Source: Embiotoca jacksoni (lineage: Eukaryota; Chordata; Actinopteri; Embiotocidae). From it: DNA of 64,000 nucleotides. Below, piece by piece: positions 50,835 to 61,779 of this stretch. The notes under the pieces were generated by a model. That model was not told the origin of the DNA and ran no database searches. It saw nothing but the letters and a program-made list of their open reading frames with translations. Numbering within the stretch: position 1 is the first letter of the stretch; every line of letters begins with the position of its first letter. The stretch lies in assembly GCA_022577435.1 (NCBI GenBank), contig JAKOON010000007.1, positions 23,445,532-23,509,531 on the forward strand, read 5' to 3'. Made by a program: the position numbers and the translations under genes.

Positions 50835-51703
50835 TGTTAGGATTCCTGTCTGTTCCTAGTGTGTTTTCCCCTGTTTAACCCCCGATCACCTTTCCTCCTG
50901 TGTCCTGTCATTTCCCTGTCTGTTTTCTCCTCAGCAGTACCCTCTTCCAAGCACCGCCCACTGCCACACCTCTGTCCGGCAGCACAGCTGGGCGGCATTC
51001 CGAGAGATTAACGCCGGCCGCTACTAATACTCCGGTCTCCTGCCCACCCGCTGTCAGTTCGTCCGTTGCCTACCCGTCAACCCGTCCAGTAAGTCCGTCC
51101 GTCTCCCGGTGTTGAGATTCCGGTTCTGACTCCAACCTGTTTCCTGTTTCCTGCCGTTCAGTGTCGAGCCACGGGCATTCACCTGAACGAAGAAGATTCC
51201 AGATCGTTCCACGGAGATCATCTGCTGCAATCTTCGCAATCCTGTGTCGAGCTACGAGCGTCACACAGTCGACCCTGCCTGTTCCGTCCAGTGTCGAGCC
51301 ACGGGCATCACCTGCACAAAGAGACCTTCCAGTGTGATCCTCGGAGATCCGCTGTCGAGGGTTTGGGCGATCCTGTGTCGAGTCGCGGACGTCACACAGT
51401 CGATCCAGCCAATCAGCTCGCTGAGGAGAAGTCTAGGGATTCCCCCAGCGGAGCGTCGCCGTCCGGCTACGTCACCCGGTCATGTGCCGAGGAGAACCCC
51501 GGGATTCCCTCGGGTGGCGAGGCTCCGCGCCGGCAGCCAGCCACATTCGTGGAGGAGCCAACTTCCGGCTCAGATTGGGACTCAGACTCTTGGTGTGCAT
51601 TCCTGTTTGCTCTAACTGCCTGGGAAGAAATAAATACCTGGTTCCAAAGAGATTTTTGCTGTGTGTCTGCATTTGGGTTCGTTTATCTACACACCCCATA
51701 ACA
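50835..51703 (+). repeat. 5' LTR
   Basis: 869 bases, TGTTAGG to CATAACA. AATAAA is at 51629-51634 near the 3' end, as expected for the LTR poly(A) signal. The site GTCAGTTCGT (51053-51062) is complementary to bases just inside the element and may mark the start of R. A diverged tandem duplication of about 130 bases occupies 51161-51415. Confidence 0.95.
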
Positions 51704-51705
51704 GA

Positions 51706-51715
51706 ACGAACTGAC
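51706..51715 (+). other. Putative self-priming primer-binding site
   Basis: ACGAACTGAC lies two bases inside the 5' LTR. It is the exact reverse complement of GTCAGTTCGT at 51053-51062 within the LTR. Elements of the Tf1/sushi group prime reverse transcription with the 5' end of their own mRNA rather than a tRNA. The position fits that mechanism; the transcript start is inferred. Confidence 0.6.
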
Positions 51716-51720
51716 CAGAC

Positions 51721-52180
51721 ATGGGCCCAGCAACCGCAGCAGGATCCACCCCTGCGGACCACCTGCAGAGGGCGCTTATGAACCAGGGGATTCTCGTCGG
51801 ACAGCACCATCACCTGCTACAGGGACTGAATGAGGCTCAACAGGCTCAACAGATGACGAACTCATCTCTCTTTCCATTCGGCTGGATAACCGGATGCGGG
51901 AGAGACGGCGCAACAAGAACCGCCGGACCGCCCCGCCGGGCCGCCAGTCTAACCCCTTTTCCAGTTTCTCGTTCCAGGCACCTACACGTCGACCCGCTCC
52001 CGATCAGTTGGACCACACCGCTAAGACGCTGCCAGCGGACGAGGACCCCATGCAGCTGGGGAGGTCACGTCTCACTGAGCAGCAGAGGGAGCAGCGCCTC
52101 AGGTCGGGAGATTGCCTCTACTGTGGCGAGCCGGGGCATCGCATCGCACCGGTTCGGCCAAAAGAGGGAGTTCGCCCGTA
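51721..52180 (+). pseudogene. gag remnant lacking the capsid core
   Basis: It opens with an N-terminal segment resembling chromovirus Gag (LMNQGILVGQHHHLLQGLNE), in the frame starting at 51721. It jumps near 51885 to another frame that matches only the basic C-terminal part (DNRMRERRRNKNRR) and a zinc knuckle, CLYCGEPGHRIAP, whose fourth cysteine is missing. The central capsid region expected between them is absent. The product would be about 150 residues against roughly 400 for intact relatives, so a deletion of several hundred bases is inferred. It could not assemble particles. Confidence 0.8.
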
Positions 52181-52800
52181 ATGGTGGGGATACTGGCGAT
52201 TGAATCCAAGCGTTTTCCCCATCCCAAGTCTCGCCTGACGTTGCCAGCGAGCCTGGGCTTGCCACCAGGTCCTCTTCCCATCTCGGCCATTATTGACTCT
52301 GGAGCCGAACAGAACTTTTTAGACTCCACGTTCGTTTCCACGCACGGGATTCCGGTGGAGGCTCTGGAGCGGCCGCTGTCGGTGAGCGCCCTGGATGGCA
52401 GCCCGCTGGCGACCATCACACACTGAACTCTGCCCATTCCTCTGCTCGTGTCAGGTAATCACCGACACGAGATCCGTTTGTATGTGTTCCCGACTCCTCA
52501 GACGCCCCTGGTTCTGGGCCATCCTTGGCTCCGGGACCACAACCCCCGGATCGATTGGATAGGGGAGAGAGTCCTGGGTTGGAGCCCGGTCTGTCACTCG
52601 CGCTGCCTCAGATCCGCCGTTCCCCAGCCTGAGAACATCCCCTGCAGCTCTACGGCTGGACCCGACCTATCCTCTGTTCCCCGGGAGTACACGGATCTGG
52701 GGGAGACTTTTAGTAAGGAACAAGCCCTCTCCCTACCACCTCATCGGCCGTACGACTGCGCCATCGAGTTGCTCTCTGGCGCATTGTTTCCCACCAGCCA
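52112..52800 (+). pseudogene. pol: aspartic protease and linker
   Basis: The frame starting at 52112 contains PISAIIDSGAEQNFLDSTF, the retropepsin active site (DSG), then VLGHPWLRDHNPRIDW, a block typical of Gypsy proteases. An in-frame TGA at 52424-52426 interrupts it, and the same frame resumes without a shift. The linker leads directly into reverse transcriptase. Confidence 0.85.
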
Positions 52801-53546
52801 CCTCTACAATCTGTCCCGACCCAAACGAGAGGCGATGGAGCAATATATTACAGACTCTCTAGCCGCAGGAATTATCCGTCCCTCATCCTCCCCTCTGGGA
52901 GCGGGGTTTATTTTTGTAACAAAGAAAGGCAAGACCCTGCGTCCTTGCATTGACTACCGTGGTCTCAACCGGATTACCACCAAGAATAAATACCCTCTAC
53001 CACTGCTAGACTCCGTCTTCGAGTCTCTCGCTGGGGTCACCATGTTCACAAAGTTGGACCTCTGTAATGCCTACCACCTGGTCCGAATCCGAGAGGGAGA
53101 TGAGTGGAAGACTGCGTTTAACACCCCCCCTTGGACATTTCGAATATTTGGTCAGGCCCTTCGGCCTGACCAATGCCCCTGCTGTCTTCCATGCCCTGGT
53201 TAACGACGTCTTTCGGGACTTCCTAAACCGGTTCGTGTTCGTCTATTTGGACGACATATTAATCTACTCGGCTACCCCCGAGGAACACTGCCATCATGTC
53301 CGTCAGGTCCTTCAAAGGCTCCTGGAGAACCGGCTTTTCGTCAAAGCAGAGAAGTGCGAGTTCCACGTCCCATCAGTCCAGTTTTTGGGCTTCATCATAG
53401 AGGAGGGGCAGGTCCGAAAGGACCCGGAGAAGGTCAAAGCTGTGACCAAATGGCCTGTGCCCTCCTCCCAAAAGGGACTTCAGCAGTTTTTAGGTTTCGC
53501 CAATTTTTACCGGCGGTTCATCCGGGGTTACAGCCAGACGCCCTAA
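52800..53546 (+). pseudogene. pol: reverse transcriptase
   Basis: Recognisable RT blocks include GAGFIFVTKKGKTLRPCIDY, then FTKLDLCNAYHLVRI with the first catalytic aspartate, APAVFHALVNDVFRD, and FVYLDDILIYS with the YxDD active site. A frameshift near 53125-53150 splits the domain between the first and second aspartate blocks. A TAA at 53544-53546 separates it from RNase H. All catalytic residues are still visible, but no single frame carries them. Confidence 0.88.
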
Positions 53547-53564
53547 CTCGACTCATCCACCAAG

Positions 53565-54017
53565 GTGGATTTTAGCTGGACGCCCGAGGCCAACAAGGCC
53601 TTTTTGGCCCTCAAGGAACAGTTCACCTCGGCCCCTATCCTAGCACATCCGGACGAGAAGCGCCAGTTCATAGTCGAGGTGGACGCTTCGGATACCGGGG
53701 TCGGGGCAGTGCTGTCCCAACGTTCTGCCACTGATTCAAGGCTTCGGCCCTGTGCGTTCTTCTCCCGAAGACTCTCCCCGGCCCAGCAGAATTACGACGT
53801 AGGTAACCGGGAACTGCTGGCTGTGAAATTAGCCCTGGAGGAGTGGAGGCACTGGCTGGAGGGATCAGCGCAGCCCTTTGTCATCCTCACAGATCAGAAG
53901 AACCTAGAGTATATACACACAGCCAGACGACTAAACCCCCATCAGGCCCGCTGGGCATTATTTTTTTTCCCGTTTCAATTTTACCATCACCTTTCGTCCA
54001 GGGCACAAGAACACTAA
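53565..54017 (+). pseudogene. pol: RNase H
   Basis: Same frame as the distal RT. It contains FIVEVDASDTGVGAVLSQ with the first catalytic aspartate, then SRRLSPAQQNYDVGNRELLA with the catalytic glutamate, and FVILTDQKNLEYI with the second aspartate. The frame breaks near 53960, beside a T run (53951-53958), in the QARWALFF block, and the continuation is in another frame. Confidence 0.88.
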
Positions 54018-55469
54018 GCCCGACACCCTGTCCCATCAGTTTTCCCCGGATGAGGGAGAGCCAACCCCGGACACCATTGTACCTCCCTCCTGTGTGCTAG
54101 GAGCGCTGACTTGGGAGGTCGAGATAGCGGTGCGTGAGGCTCAGCGGACCCAGCCTGACCCCGGAGGAGGCCCCCCTGACCGGCTGTTCGTTCCTCCGTC
54201 TGTCCGTTCCCAGGTCCTGCGGTGGGCCCATGACTCTCGGCTCTCTGGCCACCCAGGTATCCGCCGAACCATAAACTGGCTTCGCCGCACCTTCTGGTGG
54301 CCGTCCCTCGAGGAGGACTCACAAGCCTACATCTTGGCCTGCACTACGTGTGCCCGCAATAAGGGCACACTACGACCACTCCCCATCCCCCAGCGTCCGT
54401 GGTCTCATATTGCCCTCGACTTTGTCACGGGGTTCACCCCATCTGACAGGAATACAGTCATCCTGACCACAGTGGACCGGTTCTCAAAGGCGGCCCATTT
54501 CGTTCCACTCCCCAAGCTTCCGTCTGCCCAGGAGACCGCTGACCCTGCATGTCATCCGACTCCATGGCATCCCCGTGGACATAGTGTCTGATCGGGGCCT
54601 GCAGTTCGCCTCTCAGGTCTGGAAAGCGTTTTGCCGGACCGTCGGGGCCACGGCCAGCCTCTCCTCAGGGTTCCACCCCCAAACCAATGGACAGACTGAG
54701 AGGCTGAACCAGGAGTTGGAGGCCGTTCTTTGTTGTGTGACCACCGCCAATCCCGCATCCTGGAGCTGTCACCTTCCGTGGGTAGAGTACGCCCACAATT
54801 CTCACACATCCGCTGCCACCGGACTGTCCCCCTTCAAGGCCTCCCTGGGCTATAAACCTCCCCTGTTCCCTAGCTAGGAGGTCGAGGTACCAGTCCCATC
54901 GGTCCAGGTCCATGCCCGTCGCTGTAGGCGGGTGTGGAAGGAGACTCGGGCCGCCCTACTCCGCACGGCAGAGCAAAATAAGAGGGTGGCAGATCGTCGC
55001 CGGGTTCCCGCTCCCGTGTACCAGCTCGGACAGCAAGTTTGGCTCTCAACAAGGGATATCCCCCTTTGCACAGTCAAGAAAGCTGTCCCCGAGATTCATT
55101 GGACCCTTCCCTATCACCGCAATAATCAACCCCGTCACAGTCAAGTTACAGTTACCTACCTCCATGAGAATTCACCCTGTCTTCCATGCCTCTCTCCTGA
55201 AACCCGTGGTCACCAGCCCATTAAACCCTCCGGCCACACCCCCTCCACAACTCCGAATCATCGATGGCGGGCCCGTCTATACGGTAAATCGCCTCCTAGA
55301 TGTCCGCCGAAGAGGTAGGGGGTTCCAGTATCTGGTGGATTGGGAGGGTTATGGGCCTGAGGAGCGGTGCTGGGTACCACGCTCCTGGATCTTGGATCCA
55401 GAGATGGTATGCACATACCACCGACAGAACCCTGACAAGCCTGGCGGTTCGCCAGGAGGCTCCCGTTGA
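53960..55469 (+). pseudogene. pol: integrase with C-terminal chromodomain
   Basis: The zinc-binding region (SGHPGIRRTINW then CTTCARNK) and the first catalytic aspartate (ALDFVTGF) lie in the frame of 54094. Near 54545 a frameshift, with probable loss of a few codons, moves to the frame of 54575: VSDRGLQFASQVWKAF has the second aspartate, and QTNGQTERLNQELE the glutamate. A TAG at 54875-54877 follows, then another frameshift near 55085. The last frame ends with a chromodomain, YTVNRLLDVRRRGRGFQYLV then DWEGYGPEERCWVP, and stops at 55469. Chromodomains direct integration towards marked chromatin. Confidence 0.88.
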
Positions 55470-55479
55470 GAGGGAGTAC

Positions 55480-56348
55480 TGTTAGGATTCCTGTCTGTTC
55501 CCAGTGTGTTTTCCCCTGTTTAACCCCCGAATACCTTTCCTCCTGTGTCCTGTCATTTCCCTGTCTGTTTTCTCCTCAGCAGTACCCTCTTCCAAGCACC
55601 GCCCACTGCCACACCTCTGTCCGGCAGCACAGCTGGGCGGCATTCCGAGTGATTAACGCCGGCCGCTACTAATACTCCGGTCTCCTGCCCACCCGCTGTC
55701 AGTTCGTCCGTTGCCTACCCGTCAACCCGTCCAGTAAGTCCGTCCGTCTCCCGGTGTTGAGATTCCGATTCTGACTCCAACCTGTTTCCTGTTTCCTGCC
55801 ATTCAGTGTCGAGCCACGGGCATTCACCTGAACGAAGAAGATTCCAGATCGTTCCACAGAGATCATCTGCTGCAATCTTGGCAATCCTGTGTCGAGCTAC
55901 GAGCGTCACACAGTCGACCCTGCCTGTTCCGTCCAGTGTCGAGCCACGGGCATCACCTGCACAAAGAGACCTTCCAGTGCGTTCCTCGGAGATCCGCTGT
56001 CGAGGGTTTGGGCGATCCTGTGTCGAGTCAATGACGTCACACAGTCGATCCAGCCAATCAGCTCGCTGAGGAGAAGTCTGGGGATTCCCCCAGCGGAGCG
56101 TCGCCGTCCGGCTACGTCACCCGGTCACGTGCCGAGGAGAACCCCGGGATTCCCTCGGGTGGCGAGGCTCCGCGCCGGCAGCCAGCCACATTCGTGGAGG
56201 AGCCAACTTCCGGCTCGGATTGGGACTCAGACTCTTGGTGTGCATTCCTGTTTGCTCTAACTGCCCGGGAAGAAATAAATACCTGGTTCCAAAGAGATTT
56301 TTGCTGTGTGTCTGCATTTGGGTTTGTTTATCTACACACCTCATAACA
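55480..56348 (+). repeat. 3' LTR
   Basis: 869 bases, colinear with the 5' LTR without indels. By eye about 19 positions differ (about 2%). Its AATAAA is at 56274-56279. It is preceded by a purine-rich tract (55467-55475) ending in GTAC that would serve as the polypurine primer. The low divergence suggests a geologically recent insertion, unless gene conversion has homogenised the LTRs. Confidence 0.95.
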
Positions 56349-56896
56349 GAAACATTCTCTAAATGTTGAATTGCTTGTCTCCAGTAAAGCTGCCTGCATA
56401 CAGAAGTGTGTCATCAAGGTTGTTTTTTGTGATGAAAAGTTGTACTTTTTCCGCTGCATCCTCAGCCTACATTTTCCACCTTTATACCTCAGACAGTGGA
56501 ATTGTTGCCACAGAGTAAAGATCTTTCTAGTTAAGAGGTGACAGTGAAGAAGAGGTGTTTCCAACTAAAGAAAGACGAAGAGTGTACGGTGACAGATGTG
56601 CAACCATGCAAGCTGCAAATTGGATTTTTGTCCCCTCCATCAGTCATTGTTAAACATTGGCTCAAACGTTTGTGCTTTGATTAGAGAGATGTGACATTCG
56701 GGTGTCAAACTCCACCATAGCTGTGCAGAAACTTGCTCAGCATGAAATCCTGTTTATATCTGCAGGTATTCACAGAAACACTTGTTTCCACTGAAGGCAG
56801 GTGTGATTGTTCCAGCACACAACCAGACTTCAGACAACTCAGATTCTGTCATCATCAACTTAGCTTTTGTCCTTTTCTATTTCGACACGGTGACGA

Positions 56897-56936
56897 TGAT
56901 GACGATGACGATGATGATGATGATGATGATGATGAT
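56897..56936. repeat. (GAT)n/(GAC)n microsatellite
   Basis: About 13 units of GAT with GAC interruptions at the 5' side. Confidence 0.93.
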
Positions 56937-57485
56937 AATGGTGCAGTGAAAACACACCTTTTTACTAAAAGTTTGTTGGTGCCTTCGATCGATTTTCAAA
57001 CACAACATTTTTTATGATTCTGTTTTAAGCACCAGAACGCTCATATTTCACTAATATGTTGAACCAAAGGACTTTCATATTTGATACAATTGAATTGTAA
57101 CAACACTAATAAACATGTCTTCACCTTCCAGTAGACTTGGTCTTACACGTATATCTGAAGGAGGCAGCCACTTTGAGAGAAAAAAGTACAAAGATGTTTA
57201 TTTTCAGCAGCCAATCAGGCAGCAGTATCTGTAGAAACAGTGTGTTGCATTACTTTTCTTGTGAGTCTCAGTTTCAGTAGCATTTAGTTTCACATCCACA
57301 TCATTTCACAGAGGTCAGTAGGTTCAGCTGAAGTTGTAATCATCGCGTTGTTTACGGGCCGCGGTCGTCCTGCCGAGCTGTGTCCACGCTGTAAAGCCTG
57401 TTTGTCTCCCAGAGTAGCTCGTGTGCTCTCCTCTCGTCTCCGATCGGCTCGGATTGTCTGCGCTGGGATTGCCAGCCCATCCATA

Positions 57486-57516
57486 AAGCCTCCACCACTA
57501 CCTGTGGTGGAGGCTT
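57486..57516. other. Perfect 13-bp-stem hairpin
   Basis: AAGCCTCCACCAC and GTGGTGGAGGCTT are exact reverse complements around the loop TACCT. There is no T run after it and no gene beside it, so function is unknown. Confidence 0.75.
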
Positions 57517-59469
57517 GTTAACTGCCCCCCCAGGACTCCGTTCACATTAAGGAGCTCCGTGACTTGGTAATAGGTCTCTGAGCGGTGTACTAGGCCCCTT
57601 GTCTTTTTAGGTATGTGCTATATGCCACCACCATTTACCTTGTTGACTTTCTCCGAGGTCTGAAAAGATGCTTTCAGAAGTCCCATTTGGCCTCGAAGTG
57701 CAGCTTTAACAAAGAAACCACTCGGTGTCCGGTGGTGTGGAGGCATGCAGGGAAATACAAATTTAAACTGCGAGCAGTGATATGCGGGCCCTCGCACGGC
57801 CGCCCGTCAGGGAGCCAGCGGGTCGGGGTGGACGCGGCCGTGGAGGTTGTATGTGCAAAGTTTTGTGAGGTTTGGAGCATCCTTTGACCTTAAACAACAC
57901 GCCCACCCACGAACCCACTATAATGCATAATGTTCCACCACAACGGACACGTGTACAAAGTTTCACGGCTTTTTGAGGATGTTTAGGTCCTGAAAAATGG
58001 ACTTTGTGGAGAATATTAGTAATTAATTGTATTATATTACATTTAAATACTGAAATCTCTTAATTGCTCTTCATTCGTACATGGGGATGTAGAGAAAGAC
58101 ACATTTGGCTCAGAAGTGACAGATTTCAAACTCGACTCTTGTTCAAGTTGTTTCACATGAAATATTAATGAACTTGATAAATCAGGAACATCTCGTCGAT
58201 ACTCTGCAAGCAGCAACTTGTCACGGAGCCCGCTCGCTGAACTGGAGCGGCGCCGACCCCGAGCGGGTTCGTGTGAAGCCTCGTCGACTCCTCATCTCAG
58301 AGGACTCGCGGTCGTCTTACGTTTCGTGCACGGACAGCGCGGGACGATCACCGCCGCTCCCCCCCCCCCCCCTCCTCCCCCCTTCTCTCTGACGGACATA
58401 CGTCTGCCATATGCTGCTCTGATACCTGAGCACCTGTTTTCCAAGCTACACAATAGGCTCTCCTGGTCGACGCCCGCTTTTCATATCTGAGTGCTGGGAG
58501 ATCAGCGTGCAGCCACTTGTTGTCTCGCTGTCATAACTTCAAACGCTGCCTCCTCCATTCAGCGTACCACACCCTTCATTTTACCTTCAAAAGGAGTATC
58601 TGCCAGATGCTCGGCAAACACTTCCTCTTTATTTCACGTTGTCAGACCTGTTCTCTCTTGCTGTAAACCTCAGAGTGCAGCGGGTTGTGTTGGTTGTGGG
58701 CTCCTTGGACCCCCCAACAACCGGAGAGTCAGCTCATCAGGCTCCCCGACACAAAGCTGCCGTCTCCCCCAAACAGAAAGAGTTGTGACTGGCAGGACAA
58801 AGGAGGGCCGACAGCAGCAGAGACAGTCTCTCTACGTGGGGGGAGGTGTGTGTGTGTGGGGGGGGGACAAAAGCCTCCTATGTGGCTCCAGTTGAATGTT
58901 TACCACGTGCAGGGCCAATGGGTGACATATTTTCAGGAGTGCTCATTCATTACAGCGAAGATTTACGACCCCCAGCCGCCTCCCGACCCCCCCACTCCTC
59001 CTCTGTTTGTCTTGGCAGATGTGAAGCAGGCGCCGGCCTTTCTTTCCCTCTTTCTCTTTTCCTTTTTGACGTGGGGGTCGAAGCTTTCGCACTAAAAGCG
59101 CCACGTGTTCCTAATTTTGGGGCCATTTGCGTTTAAACTCTCAGAGCACCTGGGATCAGCGTCAGCAGGCCTCTCCTGGGGTTCGGACGAGGCAGGCCGC
59201 CCGGCTGCTTCCTTCACTTCAGTCTGAACTTTCATCAGATGGTTATTAAACTGCAAACAGAGCTGAAAAGAAGATGCAGCAACAGGGATATTTTCCATTT
59301 TAGTGACTTTAAAGTTATATTGCAATTAGATGCAGAAGCAACAGTGAAGATTTGTTTTTCATTAACAGTTATTACCTCACCAACTTCACCGGCAGACAGA
59401 TTTCCCAGAGCTTTGTGGGTAATTGCGTGCTGCAGTAGCCGACCCCACGCAGACACCGAGCTTTCCGAT

Positions 59470-59800
59470 AGGCTGTGCAGTAATTGGCTACGGCAGGCGA
59501 TCCGGTGCGATCAGTTATCACGGCATGGTGTTTTACGACCTTAATTAAAAGGTCCAGACAGTGAAAACAGTGTTTTGTTTATCGCGGTGGCCCAAATGGG
59601 AAGGGGATACTAAGGGGCGTACTTATTACACGGGCCATTTCCGGGCCGGCCCTAACGACTGCCAGACCCATGAGCTGCATCTGAGCACATCCCGGGGAGG
59701 AAGCTGCCGGGCCTCATCGAGTGAACCCAAAAGGTTTCAGTGTTTAATGAGCTAATGACCCCGCCGCGATCCTGCGCTTCGTTCCACATCCGTCTCAGGA
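59470..59800. promoter_or_regulatory. Candidate conserved non-coding element
   Basis: Repeat-free, unusually well-structured sequence: GTGCAGTAATTGGCTACGG, ACGACCTTAATTAAAAGG, GTTTATCGCGGTGGCCC, TTTAATGAGCTAATGACC. Open frames are short. The call is from texture only. Confidence 0.28.
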
Positions 59801-60259
59801 AGGATTTGGGAGGAAATTCAGCTGTAAGTCAGATAATCCAGAAGAAATCTCTTCAATCAAACAGCCTCTGCGGGTCTCTGGTGGCACGTGCTCAACCAAA
59901 CACCAGCAAAAGCCATTTCTTCCCTAAAACACGACCGAGCCGGGCTCGTAGAAACAACTCTTAAGTGTATATTTGTACGAATCGGCTCTCAAATCCGCCA
60001 GTTGGTTTGAGTCGCTAAAGGAAATAGACAGGGGAGAAGCACGAGTGCAGGCGGTACAAGTTTTTGGAAGTGTAGCGGGATGAGAAAGCCCCGGAGTGCA
60101 GCTGTGGCGCCGTGTACAAATGAAAAGTAAACAGCTTTTCTGACAGCTAAAGAGTCTCCTGGCATCGACTGAGCTCATGTTCTCCAGACAGACTCGCTCC
60201 CGGCCACGGAGGGAAGGATCCAGGCAGCCACGGGGCTCAGAGACACGGCCCTGCAGTGT

Positions 60260-60314
<55 letters not shown>

Positions 60315-61382
60315 CACACAGCTGAAATGTGTGTGGAAGCCACCGTTACCTGTGTTGATGAGGAGGGACACATTAAAAGCAGCCGTGGTTGGAGGAGCCA
60401 CAAACACTCAGCGGCGTGCTCCTTCCTGAATCATTCATAAGCAGCTCCACATACGTTTGGCGGGGTGGGGGGTGGGGTGGGGCGGGGATGTTCTGCATTA
60501 GGAAAAGTTGACATGTCAGACAAGCGAGCAGCTTTTTTGAGGTGAATTCCTGCGTGCGTGTTAACAGCCTTATTGACTATTAATATGAATCAGAGGATCA
60601 AAATAAGTTGGAGGAAGCCTCTAATGATGTGATCCTGCGTTGTGTGCTCTCGTCTTGTTTTTCCTCTCATTCATCCCAGCGGGTTTGTTAATGAAAACTT
60701 AAGGCTCAAACAAATCCAGGGGTCCCGGGAGGACTCCTCCACCAGGACTCCTCTGCCAGGCAGGAGGGAGACGCACCACCAGCACCTCCTGGCAGAGCTG
60801 TGTTTAAGCTAATGAAAGAGCTTCCTAATTACTTTGCCAGTGTTGATTTCCATGAGAAAGCCCCAGTCATCAGTCACTACACCTTATTCATTAGTCTTGC
60901 CTCCATCGCTGCCCCCCCCTCCCCCACCTCACCCCACCTCCCTGTGTCTGCTACTTTCATTTCTAATCTATTCTTCCTCACTCCCGTGCTTTTTGTCCTA
61001 TTATAATAAGCTGCAGAGTTTTCAGGGAGGAAAGAGGAGAGGTGCAATAACAGGAGTGGCCACTCCACCCGCACCACCGGTTCATTCTGCTGACGGAGGC
61101 CTCGTCCCCATCGCTACACGCTGATTTAAACTGAAAGCCTGCTGTGGGACTCGCAATTAAAGTTCCGTTTAAGGATGGAGCTCGATGATGCAACGCTGGG
61201 ATGAGCAGATGTCGTGAACATCAGAAAACACAGGAGACACGTGAGTCTTCGGCTTGCTAACATGTAAAACCTGCAGAGCGCCGACCGACTGGACCTTAAA
61301 CGCACCGTTCTCTCATTCTGGGTTAGTTGTCTTCAACAAGCCTCAAGGAGCCGACGAACAACCAACACATGTTGCTGCAGGT
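59801..61382. other. Unique intergenic DNA around a TG tract
   Basis: No gene recognised; GGGGTGGGG-rich run at 60460-60487. Confidence 0.55.
60257..60311. repeat. (TG)n microsatellite
   Basis: About 27 TG units with one CTG interruption at the start. Confidence 0.95.
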
Positions 61383-61462
61383 TTTATACTCTCACCCTGA
61401 TGATGAACAATCAGTCAGGTACAGCCAATCAAACAGCTGAGAGGAGGAGCACACACACACAC

Positions 61463-61516
<54 letters not shown>

Positions 61517-61589
61517 ACACACACACACACACACACACGCACGCACACACACGCACACACACACGCACACGCACACGCACACACACACA

Positions 61590-61654
<65 letters not shown>

Positions 61655-61680
61655 CTGGCTGTAACATGCTGTCGGCCTCC
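61383..61680 (+). repeat. Dispersed repeat with internal (CA)n, short copy
   Basis: TATACTCTCACCCTGATGA, CAATCAGTCAGGTACAGCCA and ACAGCTGAG precede a CA/CG tract of about 200 bases (61449-61652); CTGGCTGTAACA follows. Both unique arms match the copy at 36363, so the microsatellite is part of a dispersed unit. The array contains (GCAC)n runs around 61590-61610. Confidence 0.65.
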
Positions 61681-61779
61681 TGAAGCCACAGAACGCTGCT
61701 CACACCTCCTTAAAATCGGTTCTTGAACCTCAGGTATGAAGAGTTGTGACAGCGGGTTCAACTTGTATTTATGATGCTT

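Larger units (their letters stand above)
50835..56348 (+). mobile_element. Degenerate Ty3/Gypsy chromodomain LTR retrotransposon (Tf1/sushi type)
   Basis: A 5514-base element flanked by two 869-base direct LTRs, each beginning TGTTAGG and ending CATAACA. Inside, in order, are a gag remnant with a damaged zinc knuckle, a protease (IDSGAE), reverse transcriptase (YLDD), RNase H, integrase (HHCC-like and DDE regions) and a C-terminal chromodomain, which marks it as a chromovirus. The gene order is that of Ty3/Gypsy. It has no env. Several stops and frameshifts, plus loss of most of the capsid region, make it non-autonomous. I see no clear target-site duplication: the flanks read GGTAC and GAAAC. 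It lies about 4.6 kb upstream of the pcdh18 start. Confidence 0.93.
56349..59469. other. Unique intergenic DNA after the retrotransposon
   Basis: Contains a GAT microsatellite, the hairpin at 57486 and C/G runs near 58361 and 58856. GC-rich frames at 58168-59136 have no recognised domain. Confidence 0.55.
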
